This document shows, one piece after another, positions 1-9,123 of a stretch of DNA of 64,000 bases; within the stretch, counting starts at the first letter, position 1; the number at the start of each line of letters is the position of its first letter. The DNA is from Paenimyroides tangerinum (GTDB taxonomy: Bacteria > Bacteroidota > Bacteroidia > Flavobacteriales > Flavobacteriaceae): positions 34,495 through 98,494 of the forward strand of contig NZ_RQVQ01000011.1 of assembly GCF_003865405.1 (NCBI RefSeq), given 5' to 3'. The notes beneath the pieces were generated by a model. That model made no database searches and was not told the DNA's origin. It saw only the letters and a program-made list of their open reading frames with translations. The position numbers were made by a program, and so were the translations under genes.

Positions 1-1
1 A

Positions 2-985
2 GAAGTAAACGGCTTCGATTTTTTATTAACTGCACATCATTTAGATGATTCTGTTGAAACTTTTTTAATCAATTTTACGCGCGGAACTGGAATTGATGGT
101 TTACTTGGAATTCCAGAAACGAATCATAAAATTGTTCGTCCGTTATTGATTTTTTCTCGAGAACAGATTTTAGATTACGCTGTCCAAAATCAAATTATTT
201 GGCGAGAAGATGCTTCAAATGCAACTACGAAATATTTGAGAAATAAAATGCGCCACGATGTGATTCCTATTTTAAAATCCAAAAACGAAGATTTTTTAAA
301 TACTTTTCAGCAAACCATTTCTAACTTAAATGATGTAAAAAATCTAATGGATGATGCTTGTTATTTTGTTAAAAGTCAAGTATCAATTCCTTCAAAATTT
401 ATTTTAGAACTTGATATTGCTAAACTTCTTCAATTCAAAAATCACAAAGCGTATTTATATCAATGGCTAAAGGATTATGGTTTCAAAGCTTGGAATGATA
501 TTTATGATTTAATAAATTCTGAAACGGGTAAAAAAGTATATTCAGAAAAATTTGTAGTCTTAAAAAACAGAAACGTTTTAATTTTAGACAGAATTAATTA
601 CCAAAACCATAATTTTTTTTTAATTTTTGAAGAAGATAATTCAATAGTTTCACCAATATCACTTATATTTGAAAGTTTGAAGTCTGAAAAATTAGAGATT
701 TCTAATAAAGATGAAATTTGTATAGATGAAGACAAATTGATTTTTCCTTTAAAATTACGAACTAAAGAAGAAGGAGATTATTTTTTTCCGATTGGAATGA
801 ATGGTAAAAAGAAAATTTCTAAATATTTTAAAGATGAAAAATTTTCAATGTTTGACAAAGAAAACGCTTGGATTCTTGAAAACGGAAATCAAGAAATCAT
901 TTGGATTGTTGGACATCGTATGGATGAACGTTATAAAATTACCAAACAAACTATAAATAAATTTAAAATAAAATTAACTCAATGA
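2..985 (+). CDS. tilS: tRNA(Ile)-lysidine synthase, 5' end outside window
   Basis: The frame is open from base 2, so the gene starts upstream and about 327 C-terminal residues are seen. TilS uses ATP and lysine to convert C34 of the tRNA-Ile(CAU) anticodon to lysidine in the cytoplasm. The fragment begins with AHHLDDSVETFL, the conserved motif of the N-terminal PP-loop ATPase domain. The SGGxDS loop itself lies before the window. The substrate-binding and C-terminal TilS domains follow, with a KLRxxxEGDYFFPIG-like segment near fragment residue 250. An internal ATG at 146 is not the start, because the conserved motif lies upstream of it. The stop overlaps the dsbD start as ATGA, indicating translational coupling. 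Confidence 0.93.
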   Translation, partial: EVNGFDFLLTAHHLDDSVETFLINFTRGTGIDGLLGIPETNHKIVRPLLIFSREQILDYAVQNQIIWREDASNATTKYLRNKMRHDVIPILKSKNEDFLNTFQQTISNLNDVKNLMDDACYFVKSQVSIPSKFILELDIAKLLQFKNHKAYLYQWLKDYGFKAWNDIYDLINSETGKKVYSEKFVVLKNRNVLILDRINYQNHNFFLIFEEDNSIVSPISLIFESLKSEKLEISNKDEICIDEDKLIFPLKLRTKEEGDYFFPIGMNGKKKISKYFKDEKFSMFDKENAWILENGNQEIIWIVGHRMDERYKITKQTINKFKIKLTQ

Positions 986-2955
986 AGAAGCTTTTAAGTT
1001 TTTTATTACTCTTGTTGGCATTTTTTTCAGCAAGTGCTCAAGTACAAGATCCAGTTAAATGGAAATCTAAAATTGAAAAAATTTCAGATACCGAATATAA
1101 AATCACATTAAACGGAACAATCGAAGAAGGTTGGCACATGTATTCTCAAAATACTCCAGAAGGTGGAGCATTGGCAACTGAGTTCAATTATAAAAATGCT
1201 GATGGAAACTATACTTTTTCTCCAAAAGCAACAGAAAGCGAGTACAAAAAAGCGTACAATGATATTTTTGAATTAGATGAATATTTTTGGGCAGACAATG
1301 TTGAGTTTACTCATAATTTAACGATAACAAATCCGGATTTAAAAGAAGTTCAATTAAATCTTTTTTATCAAACTTGTATCGATGTTTGTATAAGTAACGA
1401 TAAGTTTTTTCTTTTTGATTTAAAAAATTTATCGTCAAAGGAAGTAAAAAACTTTGAAGCTGCTTCGACTTCTCCTGATTCAAAGGATGATACACAAATT
1501 GACAATACAAATGAGGAAAAGTCAGTAAAAAAATCAGAAACAAGAGGTCTTTGGACTATTTTCTTTTTATCATTTTTAGGAGGTTTTGCAGCATTATTGA
1601 CACCTTGCGTTTTCCCGATGTTGCCAATGACAGTTAGTTTCTTTACGAAACAAAGTAAGTCAAAAGCAAAAGGAGTTAAAAACGGACTGATTTATGGATT
1701 ATCGATTATCGTAATCTATGTTGTTTTAGGACTTGCTGTTACTAAAATTTTCGGAGCAGATGCTTTAAATGAATTATCAACAAGTGTTTGGTTTAATGTT
1801 ATTTTCTTTGCTATTTTAGTTGTTTTTGCATCTTCGTTCTTAGGAGCTTTTGAAATTATGCTACCGAATTCTTGGGCAAATAAAGTTGATAAACAAGCAG
1901 ATAGAGGAGGTTTGATTGGGATTTTCTTCATGGCTTTGGCTTTAGCGATTGTTTCTTTTTCTTGTACAGGACCAATTGTAGGAACTTTATTAGTAGAAGC
2001 AGCATCTAAAGGAGGAATTGCTCCACTTGTTGGAATGTTCGGTTTCTCTCTTGCTTTAGCTTTGCCTTTTATGTTGTTTGCAATGTTCCCAGGTTGGTTA
2101 AACACGATGCCGCGTTCTGGAGGTTGGATGAATACGGTAAAAGTTTCTTTAGGATTTTTAGAATTAGCTTTAGCATTTAAATTTTTATCTAATGCTGATT
2201 TAGTTTTACAAAGTCACTATTTAGAAAGAGAACTTTTCTTAACGATTTGGATTGTAATTTTCGGTGCTTGGGCAATGTATTTATTCGGTAAATTTTTATT
2301 ACCACACGATTCTAAGGTTGAAAAACTTTCTGTAGGAAGATTGTTTTTTGCGCTTTTAGTTTCAATCTTCACAATATATTTAATTCCAGGATTATGGGGT
2401 GCACCTTTAAAATTAATATCTGGTTTTCCACCACCATTAACTTATGCTGAAAGTCCGTATGGAGTTGGAAATTCTAGAGGTGGTTCTATTTCTGAATTAC
2501 CAGTAGGTGCAAAAGAAGGTCCAAATGGTATAGTTGCATTCCTAGATTATGACAAAGGAATGGCTTATGCAAAAGAGCAAAACAAACCAGTTTTACTTGA
2601 TTTTACAGGACATGCTTGTGTAAATTGTAGAAAAATGGAAGAACATGTTTGGTCTGAAATAGATGTTTTAGCTAAACTTCAAAATGATGTGGTTTTAATT
2701 TCATTATATGTTGATGATAAAGCTCCGCTACCAGAATCAGAACAATATGTTTCTAAAACGACTGGTAAAAAAATTGAAACTATTGGAAATAAATGGAGTG
2801 ATTTTCAAATTGAAAAATATCAAGCAAATGCGCAACCTTATTATATTATTTTAGATAATGAAGGTAATAATTTAAATGAGCCAGTTGGATATACTCCAGA
2901 TAAAGATGAATATCTAACTTGGTTAACAGAAGGAATAACAAAGTATAAAAATTAA
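982..2955 (+). CDS. dsbD: DsbD-like thiol:disulfide interchange protein
   Basis: Inner-membrane reductant shuttle that carries electrons from cytoplasmic thioredoxin to periplasmic proteins. The 657 residues show the full three-part DsbD layout. A signal peptide ends near residue 20 (SASAQ). The N-terminal periplasmic domain carries Cys132 and Cys136. A central multi-helix CcdA-like domain (about 190-475) carries Cys209 in TPCVFP and Cys328 in SCTGP. A C-terminal thioredoxin domain carries CVNC at 546-549. All three cysteine pairs are present, so the relay should work. It overlaps tilS by 4 nt and is followed 5 nt later by the DUF2911 gene, so the three probably form one transcript. Confidence 0.93.
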   Translation: MKKLLSFLLLLLAFFSASAQVQDPVKWKSKIEKISDTEYKITLNGTIEEGWHMYSQNTPEGGALATEFNYKNADGNYTFSPKATESEYKKAYNDIFELDEYFWADNVEFTHNLTITNPDLKEVQLNLFYQTCIDVCISNDKFFLFDLKNLSSKEVKNFEAASTSPDSKDDTQIDNTNEEKSVKKSETRGLWTIFFLSFLGGFAALLTPCVFPMLPMTVSFFTKQSKSKAKGVKNGLIYGLSIIVIYVVLGLAVTKIFGADALNELSTSVWFNVIFFAILVVFASSFLGAFEIMLPNSWANKVDKQADRGGLIGIFFMALALAIVSFSCTGPIVGTLLVEAASKGGIAPLVGMFGFSLALALPFMLFAMFPGWLNTMPRSGGWMNTVKVSLGFLELALAFKFLSNADLVLQSHYLERELFLTIWIVIFGAWAMYLFGKFLLPHDSKVEKLSVGRLFFALLVSIFTIYLIPGLWGAPLKLISGFPPPLTYAESPYGVGNSRGGSISELPVGAKEGPNGIVAFLDYDKGMAYAKEQNKPVLLDFTGHACVNCRKMEEHVWSEIDVLAKLQNDVVLISLYVDDKAPLPESEQYVSKTTGKKIETIGNKWSDFQIEKYQANAQPYYIILDNEGNNLNEPVGYTPDKDEYLTWLTEGITKYKN

Positions 2956-2960
2956 TTCAA

Positions 2961-3809
2961 ATGAAAAAGATTATTATTACAGCATCATTTTTAATGATTG
3001 CAATGATTTCAAACGCTCAAGTTGTAACACCAAAATCAAGCCCAAATGCCGAAGTTGAACAAATAGTTGGATTGACAGAAGTTGATGTAAATTATGCGCG
3101 TCCAGCTAAAAAAGGACGTTTGGTTTATGGAGATTTGGTTCCGTTTGGTAAAGTATGGAGAACAGGTGCAAATGCAAGTACAACAGTTGAATTTAGTGAC
3201 GATGTTATCATTGAAGGTAAAACACTTCCAAAAGGAAAATATGCCTTATATACTATGCCAAAGGCAGATACTTGGGATGTCTATTTTTATTCAGAAACTT
3301 CAAATTGGGGATTACCTGAAAAATGGGACGATTCTAAAGTTATAGTTAAAACTTCTGCTAATCCAGTTGCATTAACTAGTAATGTTGAAAACTTCACAAT
3401 TGATGTAAATCCATTAGATGCAAATACAGGTGAGATTGTTATGAAGTGGGAAAAAACAGCTATTCCAGTAAAGTTTAGTGTTCCAACTCATGAGAAAGCG
3501 ATGGCAAGTATTAAATCAACGTTAAATAATGAGCCGAAAGCTGCGGATTATTATGCAGCAGGTCAATATTTATTCCAAGCTACAGATGATACAAAATTAG
3601 CTTTAGAATACGTTAATAAATCAATTGAGATGCAAGATGGAAAAGCTCCATTTTATGTTTTAAGACAAAAATCGTTGATTCAAGCAAAATTAGGTGATAA
3701 AAAAGGAGCTATTGAAACAGCTAAAATTTCATTGGCTGAATCAGAAAAAGCTAACAATGCAGATTACGTAAAAATGAACAGAGATTCAATCAATCAATGG
3801 TCTAAATAA
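2961..3809 (+). CDS. DUF2911 domain protein, exported
   Basis: A 282-residue protein with a clear signal peptide (cleavage near residue 19, ISNAQ). Residues about 20-165 match DUF2911, including the VNYARPAKKGR and FGKVWRTGANAST stretches typical of this common Bacteroidota family. The last 110 residues are helical and TPR-like. The biochemical function of DUF2911 is not known; the location is likely periplasm. It is the last gene of the tilS-dsbD transcript, with a terminator hairpin starting 18 nt after its stop. Confidence 0.85.
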   Translation: MKKIIITASFLMIAMISNAQVVTPKSSPNAEVEQIVGLTEVDVNYARPAKKGRLVYGDLVPFGKVWRTGANASTTVEFSDDVIIEGKTLPKGKYALYTMPKADTWDVYFYSETSNWGLPEKWDDSKVIVKTSANPVALTSNVENFTIDVNPLDANTGEIVMKWEKTAIPVKFSVPTHEKAMASIKSTLNNEPKAADYYAAGQYLFQATDDTKLALEYVNKSIEMQDGKAPFYVLRQKSLIQAKLGDKKGAIETAKISLAESEKANNADYVKMNRDSINQWSK

Positions 3810-3827
3810 TATTTTATAATTTAAGTT

Positions 3828-3868
3828 TAAAAGGTCCTTTTTCAATTTTTGATTAAGGACTTTTTTTT
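3828..3868 (+). terminator. intrinsic terminator after DUF2911 gene
   Basis: Stem AAAAGGTCCTT (with one bulged G) pairs with AAGGACTTTT and is followed by a run of eight T. Confidence 0.75.
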
Positions 3869-3924
3869 GAGTAATTCTAAACAATTCAATGCGAGTAATC
3901 ATAGAATAATAATCTAAAAAGCCT

Positions 3925-3932
3925 TATATTTG
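3925..3932 (+). promoter_or_regulatory. -7 box TATATTTG for glycosyltransferase
   Basis: Exact match to the Bacteroidota -7 consensus TAnnTTTG, 36 nt before the ATG at 3969. I see no good -33 element. Confidence 0.5.
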
Positions 3933-3968
3933 ATAAGTATATAAAGGAAATTTTATTCTTTATTAGTT

Positions 3969-5258
3969 ATGAAAAAGAAAGTTTTAATCATTACATATTA
4001 TTGGCCTCCAGCTGGTGGTCCTGGAGTTCAACGTTGGTTGAAATTTGTTAAATACCTTCCAGATTTTGACATTGAACCAATTGTTTTTATTCCTGAAAAT
4101 CCAAATTATCCAATTATTGATTCTGAATTACAAAAAGATATTAATCCGAACACGATTATTATAAAAAATCCGATTTCAGAACCCTATAAATTAGCGAGCA
4201 TATTTTCTAAAAAAACTACTAATGCTATTAGCTCTGGAATTATTCCTAATAAAAAGAAGCAATCTTTTTTAGATAAATTTTTGTTATATGTTAGAGGTAA
4301 TTTCTTTATTCCTGATGCGCGAATTGGTTGGGTAAAACCTTCTGTTTCTGTTTTGGATAATTATATTAAAGAATATCCTGTTGATTTAATTATAACAACC
4401 GGACCGCCACATAGTTTACATTTAATTGGTTTAGAACTTAAAAACAAATTAAATTGTAAATGGTTTGCAGATTTCCGTGACCCTTGGACATCGATTGGTT
4501 ATCATAAACAATTAAAACTAACAGAAAGGTCTAAAGAAAAGCATTTGAAACTAGAAAAAGAAGTTTTAAATACTGCCGACCATATTTTAGTTACAAGTCC
4601 GACTACAAAAAACGAATTTACTAAATTAACTCATAAACCAATTACTGTGATTACTAATGGTTATGATGTTGAATATATTCAAAAGAAACCATTGGATAGT
4701 AAATTTTCAATTGCTCATATTGGATCTTTTTTATCTGAAAGAAATCCAAGAATTTTTTGGAAAGCTTTGTCTGAATTAATAAAAGAAAATAAAGATTTTA
4801 AAGAAGATTTTGAACTCAAATTAATTGGTAAAGTAAGTCAAGAAATTCTAGATGTTGTTTCCGAATTTAAGTTAAGTAATTATTTAAATAATTTAGGATA
4901 TCTGTCACATAATCAAGCTTTAATTGAACAAAGAAGTTCTCAGGTTTTATTGCTTGTTGAAATTGATTCTGAAGAAACTGTTGGAATTATTCCTGGTAAA
5001 TTATTTGAATATATGGCGGCAGAACGACCTATTTTAGCAATTGGTCCAGAAGGTGCCGACTTTTCAAATATTATTAAAGAAACAAATTCAGGTACTTTTT
5101 TTACGTACGATCAGAAAGATGAAATTAAAGAACAAATTATAAAACTTTATGATTTATATAAACAAAATGAATTAAAGGTTTATGCAATGGGTTTGCAATA
5201 TTATAGTAGAAAAAAGCTAACTGAGAAGTTAGCAAATATCATAAAAAATGAGGCTTGA
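3969..5258 (+). CDS. glycosyltransferase, GT4-like (GT-B fold)
   Basis: A 429-residue cytoplasmic or membrane-associated glycosyltransferase. The N-terminus YYWPPAGGPGVQRW is the loop typical of flavobacterial GT4-like enzymes. A DFRDPW motif lies near residue 172. The C-terminal nucleotide-sugar-binding region has the EYMAAERPILAIG segment. The acceptor and donor cannot be read from the sequence; cell-surface glycan synthesis is likely. It stands alone, with its own -7 box upstream and a convergent uvrA downstream. Its TGA stop (5256-5258) lies in the loop of the shared terminator hairpin. Confidence 0.85.
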   Translation: MKKKVLIITYYWPPAGGPGVQRWLKFVKYLPDFDIEPIVFIPENPNYPIIDSELQKDINPNTIIIKNPISEPYKLASIFSKKTTNAISSGIIPNKKKQSFLDKFLLYVRGNFFIPDARIGWVKPSVSVLDNYIKEYPVDLIITTGPPHSLHLIGLELKNKLNCKWFADFRDPWTSIGYHKQLKLTERSKEKHLKLEKEVLNTADHILVTSPTTKNEFTKLTHKPITVITNGYDVEYIQKKPLDSKFSIAHIGSFLSERNPRIFWKALSELIKENKDFKEDFELKLIGKVSQEILDVVSEFKLSNYLNNLGYLSHNQALIEQRSSQVLLLVEIDSEETVGIIPGKLFEYMAAERPILAIGPEGADFSNIIKETNSGTFFTYDQKDEIKEQIIKLYDLYKQNELKVYAMGLQYYSRKKLTEKLANIIKNEA

Positions 5259-5270
5259 TAGCCTCATTTT
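5245..5270. terminator. bidirectional terminator with stop codon in loop
   Basis: Perfect 11-bp stem AAAATGAGGCT / AGCCTCATTTT with a 4-nt loop. The loop contains the glycosyltransferase stop codon. A and T tracts on either side allow use from both strands, for this gene and uvrA. Confidence 0.85.
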
Positions 5271-5274
5271 CAAT

Positions 5275-8082
5275 TTATTTTAATTTCTCTTTTAAATAAA
5301 AACCAGTAATTGAATCTTTATTTTCTATAATTTCTTCAGGGGTTCCAAAAGCAATTAAATTACCACCATTTTCTCCACCTTCTGGACCTATATCAATAAT
5401 TTGATCCGCACATTTTATCAAATCTAAATTATGTTCGATAACTATAATAGAATGTCCGTTTTCAATCAAATCATAAAAGGATTTTAATAATTTCTTGATG
5501 TCGTGAAAATGTAATCCTGTTGTGGGTTCGTCAAATACAAATAAAGTTCTTTCTTTGGTACTTCCTTTTCCTAAAAAAGTCGCTAATTTGATTCGTTGTG
5601 CTTCTCCACCAGATAATGTTGATGACGATTGTCCAAGTTTCACGTAACCTAAACCAACATCTTGTAAAGGTTTAATTTTCTGTGCGATTTTTGTTTGTTG
5701 CGTTTTTTCAAAAAAAGCAAAAGCATCATCGACTGTCATATTTAAAACATCATCAATGTTTTTACCTTCAAATTGTACTTCAAGAATTTCTTTCTTAAAT
5801 CGCTTACCATTACAAACTTCACAAGGCAAATGAACATCTGCCATAAATTGCATTTCAATCGTAACAACACCTTCACCTTTACAAACTTCACAACGACCAC
5901 CGTCAACATTGAATGAAAAATGTTTTGGTTGATAATTTCTGATTTTAGAAAGTTGTTGTTTTGAAAGTAAATCACGAATATCGTCATACGCTTTCAAATA
6001 CGTAATTGGATTTGAACGAGAACTTTTTCCAATCGGATTTTGATCGATATATTCCAAATTTTTGATATGTGAGAATGAACCAACCATATCATTAAACTTA
6101 CCTGGTTTATCAGCAGTACCGGTTAACTTTTTTTGTAAAGCTGGATATAAAATTTTCTTAACTAACGTACTTTTTCCACTACCAGAAACTCCAGTTATAA
6201 CCGTTAAACAATCTAACGGAAAAACAACATCAATATTTTTTAAATTATTTTCACGTGCTCCCTTAATTTCAATGAAGTTTTTAAACGGACGACGTTGTTT
6301 TGGAACTTCAATTTTAAAATCTCCGTTTAAATATTTTGCTGTTAACGAATCTGATTTTAAAATTTCTTCATAGGTTCCTTGAGCAACTAATTCACCTCCA
6401 AAAGTACCAGCTTCGGGACCTATATCAATAATTTGATCGGCAGCTTTCATTATATCTTCATCGTGTTCAACAACGATAACTGTATTCCCAAGCTTTTTTA
6501 AATTCAATAAAACCTGTATTAGTTTTTCTGAATCTTTTGGATGTAAACCGATACTTGGTTCATCTAAAATATACATCGATCCAACCAAACTACTTCCTAA
6601 TGAAGTTGCTAAATTAATACGTTGCGATTCACCACCAGATAATGAATTTGATGTTCTGTTTAGAGTTAAATAATTTAAACCAACTTCCGATAAAAACTCT
6701 AAACGATTGTTTATTTCGATTAATAAACGTTTAGCTACTTGCTGATCGTATTCGTTTAATTCTAAATTTTTGAAGAATTCACGTAAGTTTATAATTGGTA
6801 ATTCGACTAAATCAGAAATCGATTTTGTAGCAATTTTTACATAATCAGCTTCTGGACGCAAACGTTTTCCGTTACAAGTTGTACATTTTGTTTTTCCACG
6901 GTAACGAGAAAGTAAAACGCGGTTTTGAATTTTATAATTTTTTTCTTCAATTTCTTGAAAGAAATCATTTAATCCTGTAAAATATTTATTCCCTTTCCAA
7001 ACTAATTCTTTCTGCTCAGCAGTTAATTGGTAAAAAGGTTTATGTATTGGAAAATCAAAATGGTGTGAATTATTAACCAATTGATCTCTAAACCAACTCA
7101 TCGTTTCACCACGCCAAGGATAAATTGCATTTTCATAAACAGAAAGTGCCGTATTAGGAATCACTAAATCTTCATCAATTCCAATAATATTTCCATAACC
7201 GTCACAAGTTGGACAAGCTCCGTAAGGATTATTGAAACTAAACAAATGGATGTTAGGTTCTAAGAAAGAAATACCATCTAAATCAAAACGATTATTAAAT
7301 TCCAATTGATTTCCTGTTCCAATTTCTCGTAAATACAAAGTTCCTTTACCTTCAAAAAAGGCAGTGTCAATTGCATCTGCCAAACGACTTAGAAAATCTT
7401 CATCATTTAGTTTGACAATTAAACGGTCAACGATTAAAAAAACAGATTTAAATTTAAATTTTTCGTTTTTAGAATCTTCAATAAATTCATCCAAACGAAT
7501 GGTTTCTTCATTGATTAACGCACGAGAAAATCCTTGTTGAAGTGCCATTTTCAATTGTTCAAAAATGGTTCTTTTTTCTGTTTTTTTAATTTCAGCAAGT
7601 AACATCCATTTTGAACCTTCATCAAAAGTTTTAATGGTATTTATTACATCAGAAACCGTGTGTTTTTTTACAATATTTCCAGAAATAGGCGAGTAGGTGA
7701 TACCGATTCTTGAAAACAATAGTTTCAAATAATCATGAATTTCGGTCGAAGTTCCAACCGTTGATCTCGCATTTGTTGTATTTACTTTTTGTTCAATCGC
7801 TATCGCTGGTGCAATACCTTTGATGTATTCCACTTTTGGTTTATCAATTCTCCCCAAAAATTGACGTGCATAAGAAGATAAACTTTCAACATAACGTCTT
7901 TGTCCTTCAGCATAAAGTGTATCAAAAGCTAAAGTTGATTTTCCAGAACCAGAAAGCCCTGTAATTACAACCATTTGATTTCTTGGAATAACAACATCTA
8001 CATATTTTAAATTATGTAAATGCGCACCTTTTATAATTATGTTTTTCTTAGGATCTATCTCAGAAAAATCTATTTTTTTCAT
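5275..8082 (-). CDS. uvrA: UvrABC excinuclease subunit A
   Basis: Damage-recognition ATPase of nucleotide excision repair, working with UvrB and UvrC. At 935 residues it is the usual length. Two ABC modules are visible: Walker A GLSGSGKS at 42-49 and GVSGSGKS near 630, and two signatures, LSGGESQRINLA and LSGGEAQRIKLA. Zinc-binding CxxC pairs are present: CPTCDGYG with CTTCNGKR in the first half, CEVCKGEG with CEVCNGKRF in the second. The start follows a promoter with both elements and a leader of about 12 nt. I see no LexA-like operator. Confidence 0.97.
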   Translation of the reverse strand: MKKIDFSEIDPKKNIIIKGAHLHNLKYVDVVIPRNQMVVITGLSGSGKSTLAFDTLYAEGQRRYVESLSSYARQFLGRIDKPKVEYIKGIAPAIAIEQKVNTTNARSTVGTSTEIHDYLKLLFSRIGITYSPISGNIVKKHTVSDVINTIKTFDEGSKWMLLAEIKKTEKRTIFEQLKMALQQGFSRALINEETIRLDEFIEDSKNEKFKFKSVFLIVDRLIVKLNDEDFLSRLADAIDTAFFEGKGTLYLREIGTGNQLEFNNRFDLDGISFLEPNIHLFSFNNPYGACPTCDGYGNIIGIDEDLVIPNTALSVYENAIYPWRGETMSWFRDQLVNNSHHFDFPIHKPFYQLTAEQKELVWKGNKYFTGLNDFFQEIEEKNYKIQNRVLLSRYRGKTKCTTCNGKRLRPEADYVKIATKSISDLVELPIINLREFFKNLELNEYDQQVAKRLLIEINNRLEFLSEVGLNYLTLNRTSNSLSGGESQRINLATSLGSSLVGSMYILDEPSIGLHPKDSEKLIQVLLNLKKLGNTVIVVEHDEDIMKAADQIIDIGPEAGTFGGELVAQGTYEEILKSDSLTAKYLNGDFKIEVPKQRRPFKNFIEIKGARENNLKNIDVVFPLDCLTVITGVSGSGKSTLVKKILYPALQKKLTGTADKPGKFNDMVGSFSHIKNLEYIDQNPIGKSSRSNPITYLKAYDDIRDLLSKQQLSKIRNYQPKHFSFNVDGGRCEVCKGEGVVTIEMQFMADVHLPCEVCNGKRFKKEILEVQFEGKNIDDVLNMTVDDAFAFFEKTQQTKIAQKIKPLQDVGLGYVKLGQSSSTLSGGEAQRIKLATFLGKGSTKERTLFVFDEPTTGLHFHDIKKLLKSFYDLIENGHSIIVIEHNLDLIKCADQIIDIGPEGGENGGNLIAFGTPEEIIENKDSITGFYLKEKLK

Positions 8083-8100
8083 ATAAATTAATATAAGCTA

Positions 8101-8130
8101 CAAAGATAAGGATATTTTAAGTCTCACAAA
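8101..8130 (-). promoter_or_regulatory. uvrA promoter
   Basis: Read on the minus strand: TTTG at 8130-8127, an 18-nt spacer, then TATCTTTG at 8108-8101. Both elements match the Bacteroidota sigma-A pattern. Transcription should begin about 12 nt before the uvrA ATG. Confidence 0.7.
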
Positions 8131-8221
8131 ATGATAAGTAATTCTATATTTTAATTTTTAGACAACTTTAGTTAAATTTTATATTTTTTTTAATAAAAAT
8201 GTTATTTATAAAATTATTTTA

Positions 8222-8229
8222 TATATTTG
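8222..8229 (+). promoter_or_regulatory. -7 box TATATTTG for sigma factor gene
   Basis: Exact TAnnTTTG match. It would give a leader of about 75-80 nt, longer than most in this window. No clear -33 element. Confidence 0.45.
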
Positions 8230-8313
8230 AATTAGATAACCAAATAAAAAATTAGCCTATACATTAAAAATACTAGTAAGAAATTTTATTAAAAATACTT
8301 AAAAGTGTTAACT

Positions 8314-8898
8314 ATGGCTAATTGTGTTTTATCAGATGCTATATTGGTGAGCCAATATATATCAGGAAATGAGGTAGCTTTATCTCATTTAATAAACCGT
8401 CATAAATCAAAAATCTACGGGTTTATTTATTCCAAAGTTCAGGATAAAGATGTCGCAAATGACATTTTCCAGGATGCCTTTATCAAAGTGATTCATACAT
8501 TAAAATCCAATAAATATAACGAGGAAGGAAAATTTCTACCTTGGGTGATTCGTATTTCTCATAATTTAATTATCGATTCATACAGAAGAGATAATAAAAT
8601 GCCGATGCAACGAGATAAAGAAGAATATTCTGTTTTTAATTATATGATTGACTCAAGTCCTAATATTGAACATTATTTAGTCAATAATCAAATTGAACTT
8701 GATATCAAAAAGTTGATAGATATGCTTCCTGAGGATCAACGTGAAGTTGTAAACTTAAGAATTTATGAAGATTTGACCTTTAAAGAAATTGCTGATCAAA
8801 CTGGAGTTAGCATAAATACAGCTTTAGGTCGAATGAGATATGCACTTTTGAATCTGAGAAAAAATATTGAAAAAAATCAAATTATTTTAAATGACTGA
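8314..8898 (+). CDS. RNA polymerase sigma-70 family factor, ECF-type
   Basis: A 194-residue two-domain sigma factor. Region 2 (about 25-95) includes DIFQDAFIKV and the FLPWVIRISHNLIIDSYRR core-binding and -10-recognition helices. Region 4 (about 130-180) includes LPEDQREVVNLR and the FKEIADQTGVSINTALGRMRY helix-turn-helix. I chose the ATG at 8314 over a GTG three codons upstream, because MANC-type starts are usual in this family. No anti-sigma gene with membrane segments is adjacent. A 45-residue ORF follows after a strong inverted repeat. The target regulon is unknown. Confidence 0.88.
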   Translation: MANCVLSDAILVSQYISGNEVALSHLINRHKSKIYGFIYSKVQDKDVANDIFQDAFIKVIHTLKSNKYNEEGKFLPWVIRISHNLIIDSYRRDNKMPMQRDKEEYSVFNYMIDSSPNIEHYLVNNQIELDIKKLIDMLPEDQREVVNLRIYEDLTFKEIADQTGVSINTALGRMRYALLNLRKNIEKNQIILND

Positions 8899-8902
8899 CA
8901 AT

Positions 8903-8950
8903 ATATTTTAAATTGTTTCGTTTTATATGTAACAAAACAATTTAAAATAT
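8903..8950 (+). repeat. 16-bp perfect inverted repeat over a start codon
   Basis: ATATTTTAAATTGTTT (8903-8918) is repeated exactly in inverse orientation at 8935-8950, around a 16-nt centre that can add three more pairs. The right arm contains the first two bases of the ATG (8949-8951) of the small ORF. There is no T run directly after it, so it is not a standard terminator. In RNA it would hide the start codon and its upstream region. Confidence 0.75.
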
Positions 8951-9086
8951 GACAAAAAATTACTCTAAAGAAAAAATTGAATCAAAAGAACCAAATCAAT
9001 CTGTAATTGATTTTATCTTAAATTATTCAAAAGCGCTACATATTTGTGTAGATAGTAAAGTCGAAACTGCAATATTTCTAAATTAA
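8949..9086 (+). CDS. 45-residue small protein downstream of sigma factor
   Basis: The ORF starts MTKNYSKEKIESK, contains FILNYSKALHI and ends at TAA just before a strong terminator. It has no signal peptide or membrane segment, a basic N-terminus and one cysteine (Cys35). From memory, small proteins with an (F/I)LNYSK core occur beside sigma factors in other flavobacteria, but I could not check this here. It shares the sigma factor transcript, and its start codon lies in the right arm of a 16-bp inverted repeat. Function unknown; a role in modulating the sigma factor is only a guess from position. Confidence 0.6.
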   Translation: MTKNYSKEKIESKEPNQSVIDFILNYSKALHICVDSKVETAIFLN

Positions 9087-9091
9087 TTTAA

Positions 9092-9123
9092 AAAAAGGCA
9101 TCTATTTATTTAGATGCCTTTTT
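9092..9123. terminator. bidirectional terminator, nth stop codon in loop
   Basis: Perfect 13-bp stem AAAAAGGCATCTA / TAGATGCCTTTTT with loop TTTATT. The nth stop codon (9106-9108, minus strand) lies in the loop. It serves both the small ORF and nth. Confidence 0.88.

Noticed and set aside
1716..2105. Long minus-strand ORF inside dsbD
   Set aside because: It is an opposite-frame shadow of the conserved membrane domain of dsbD, with no start context or homology.
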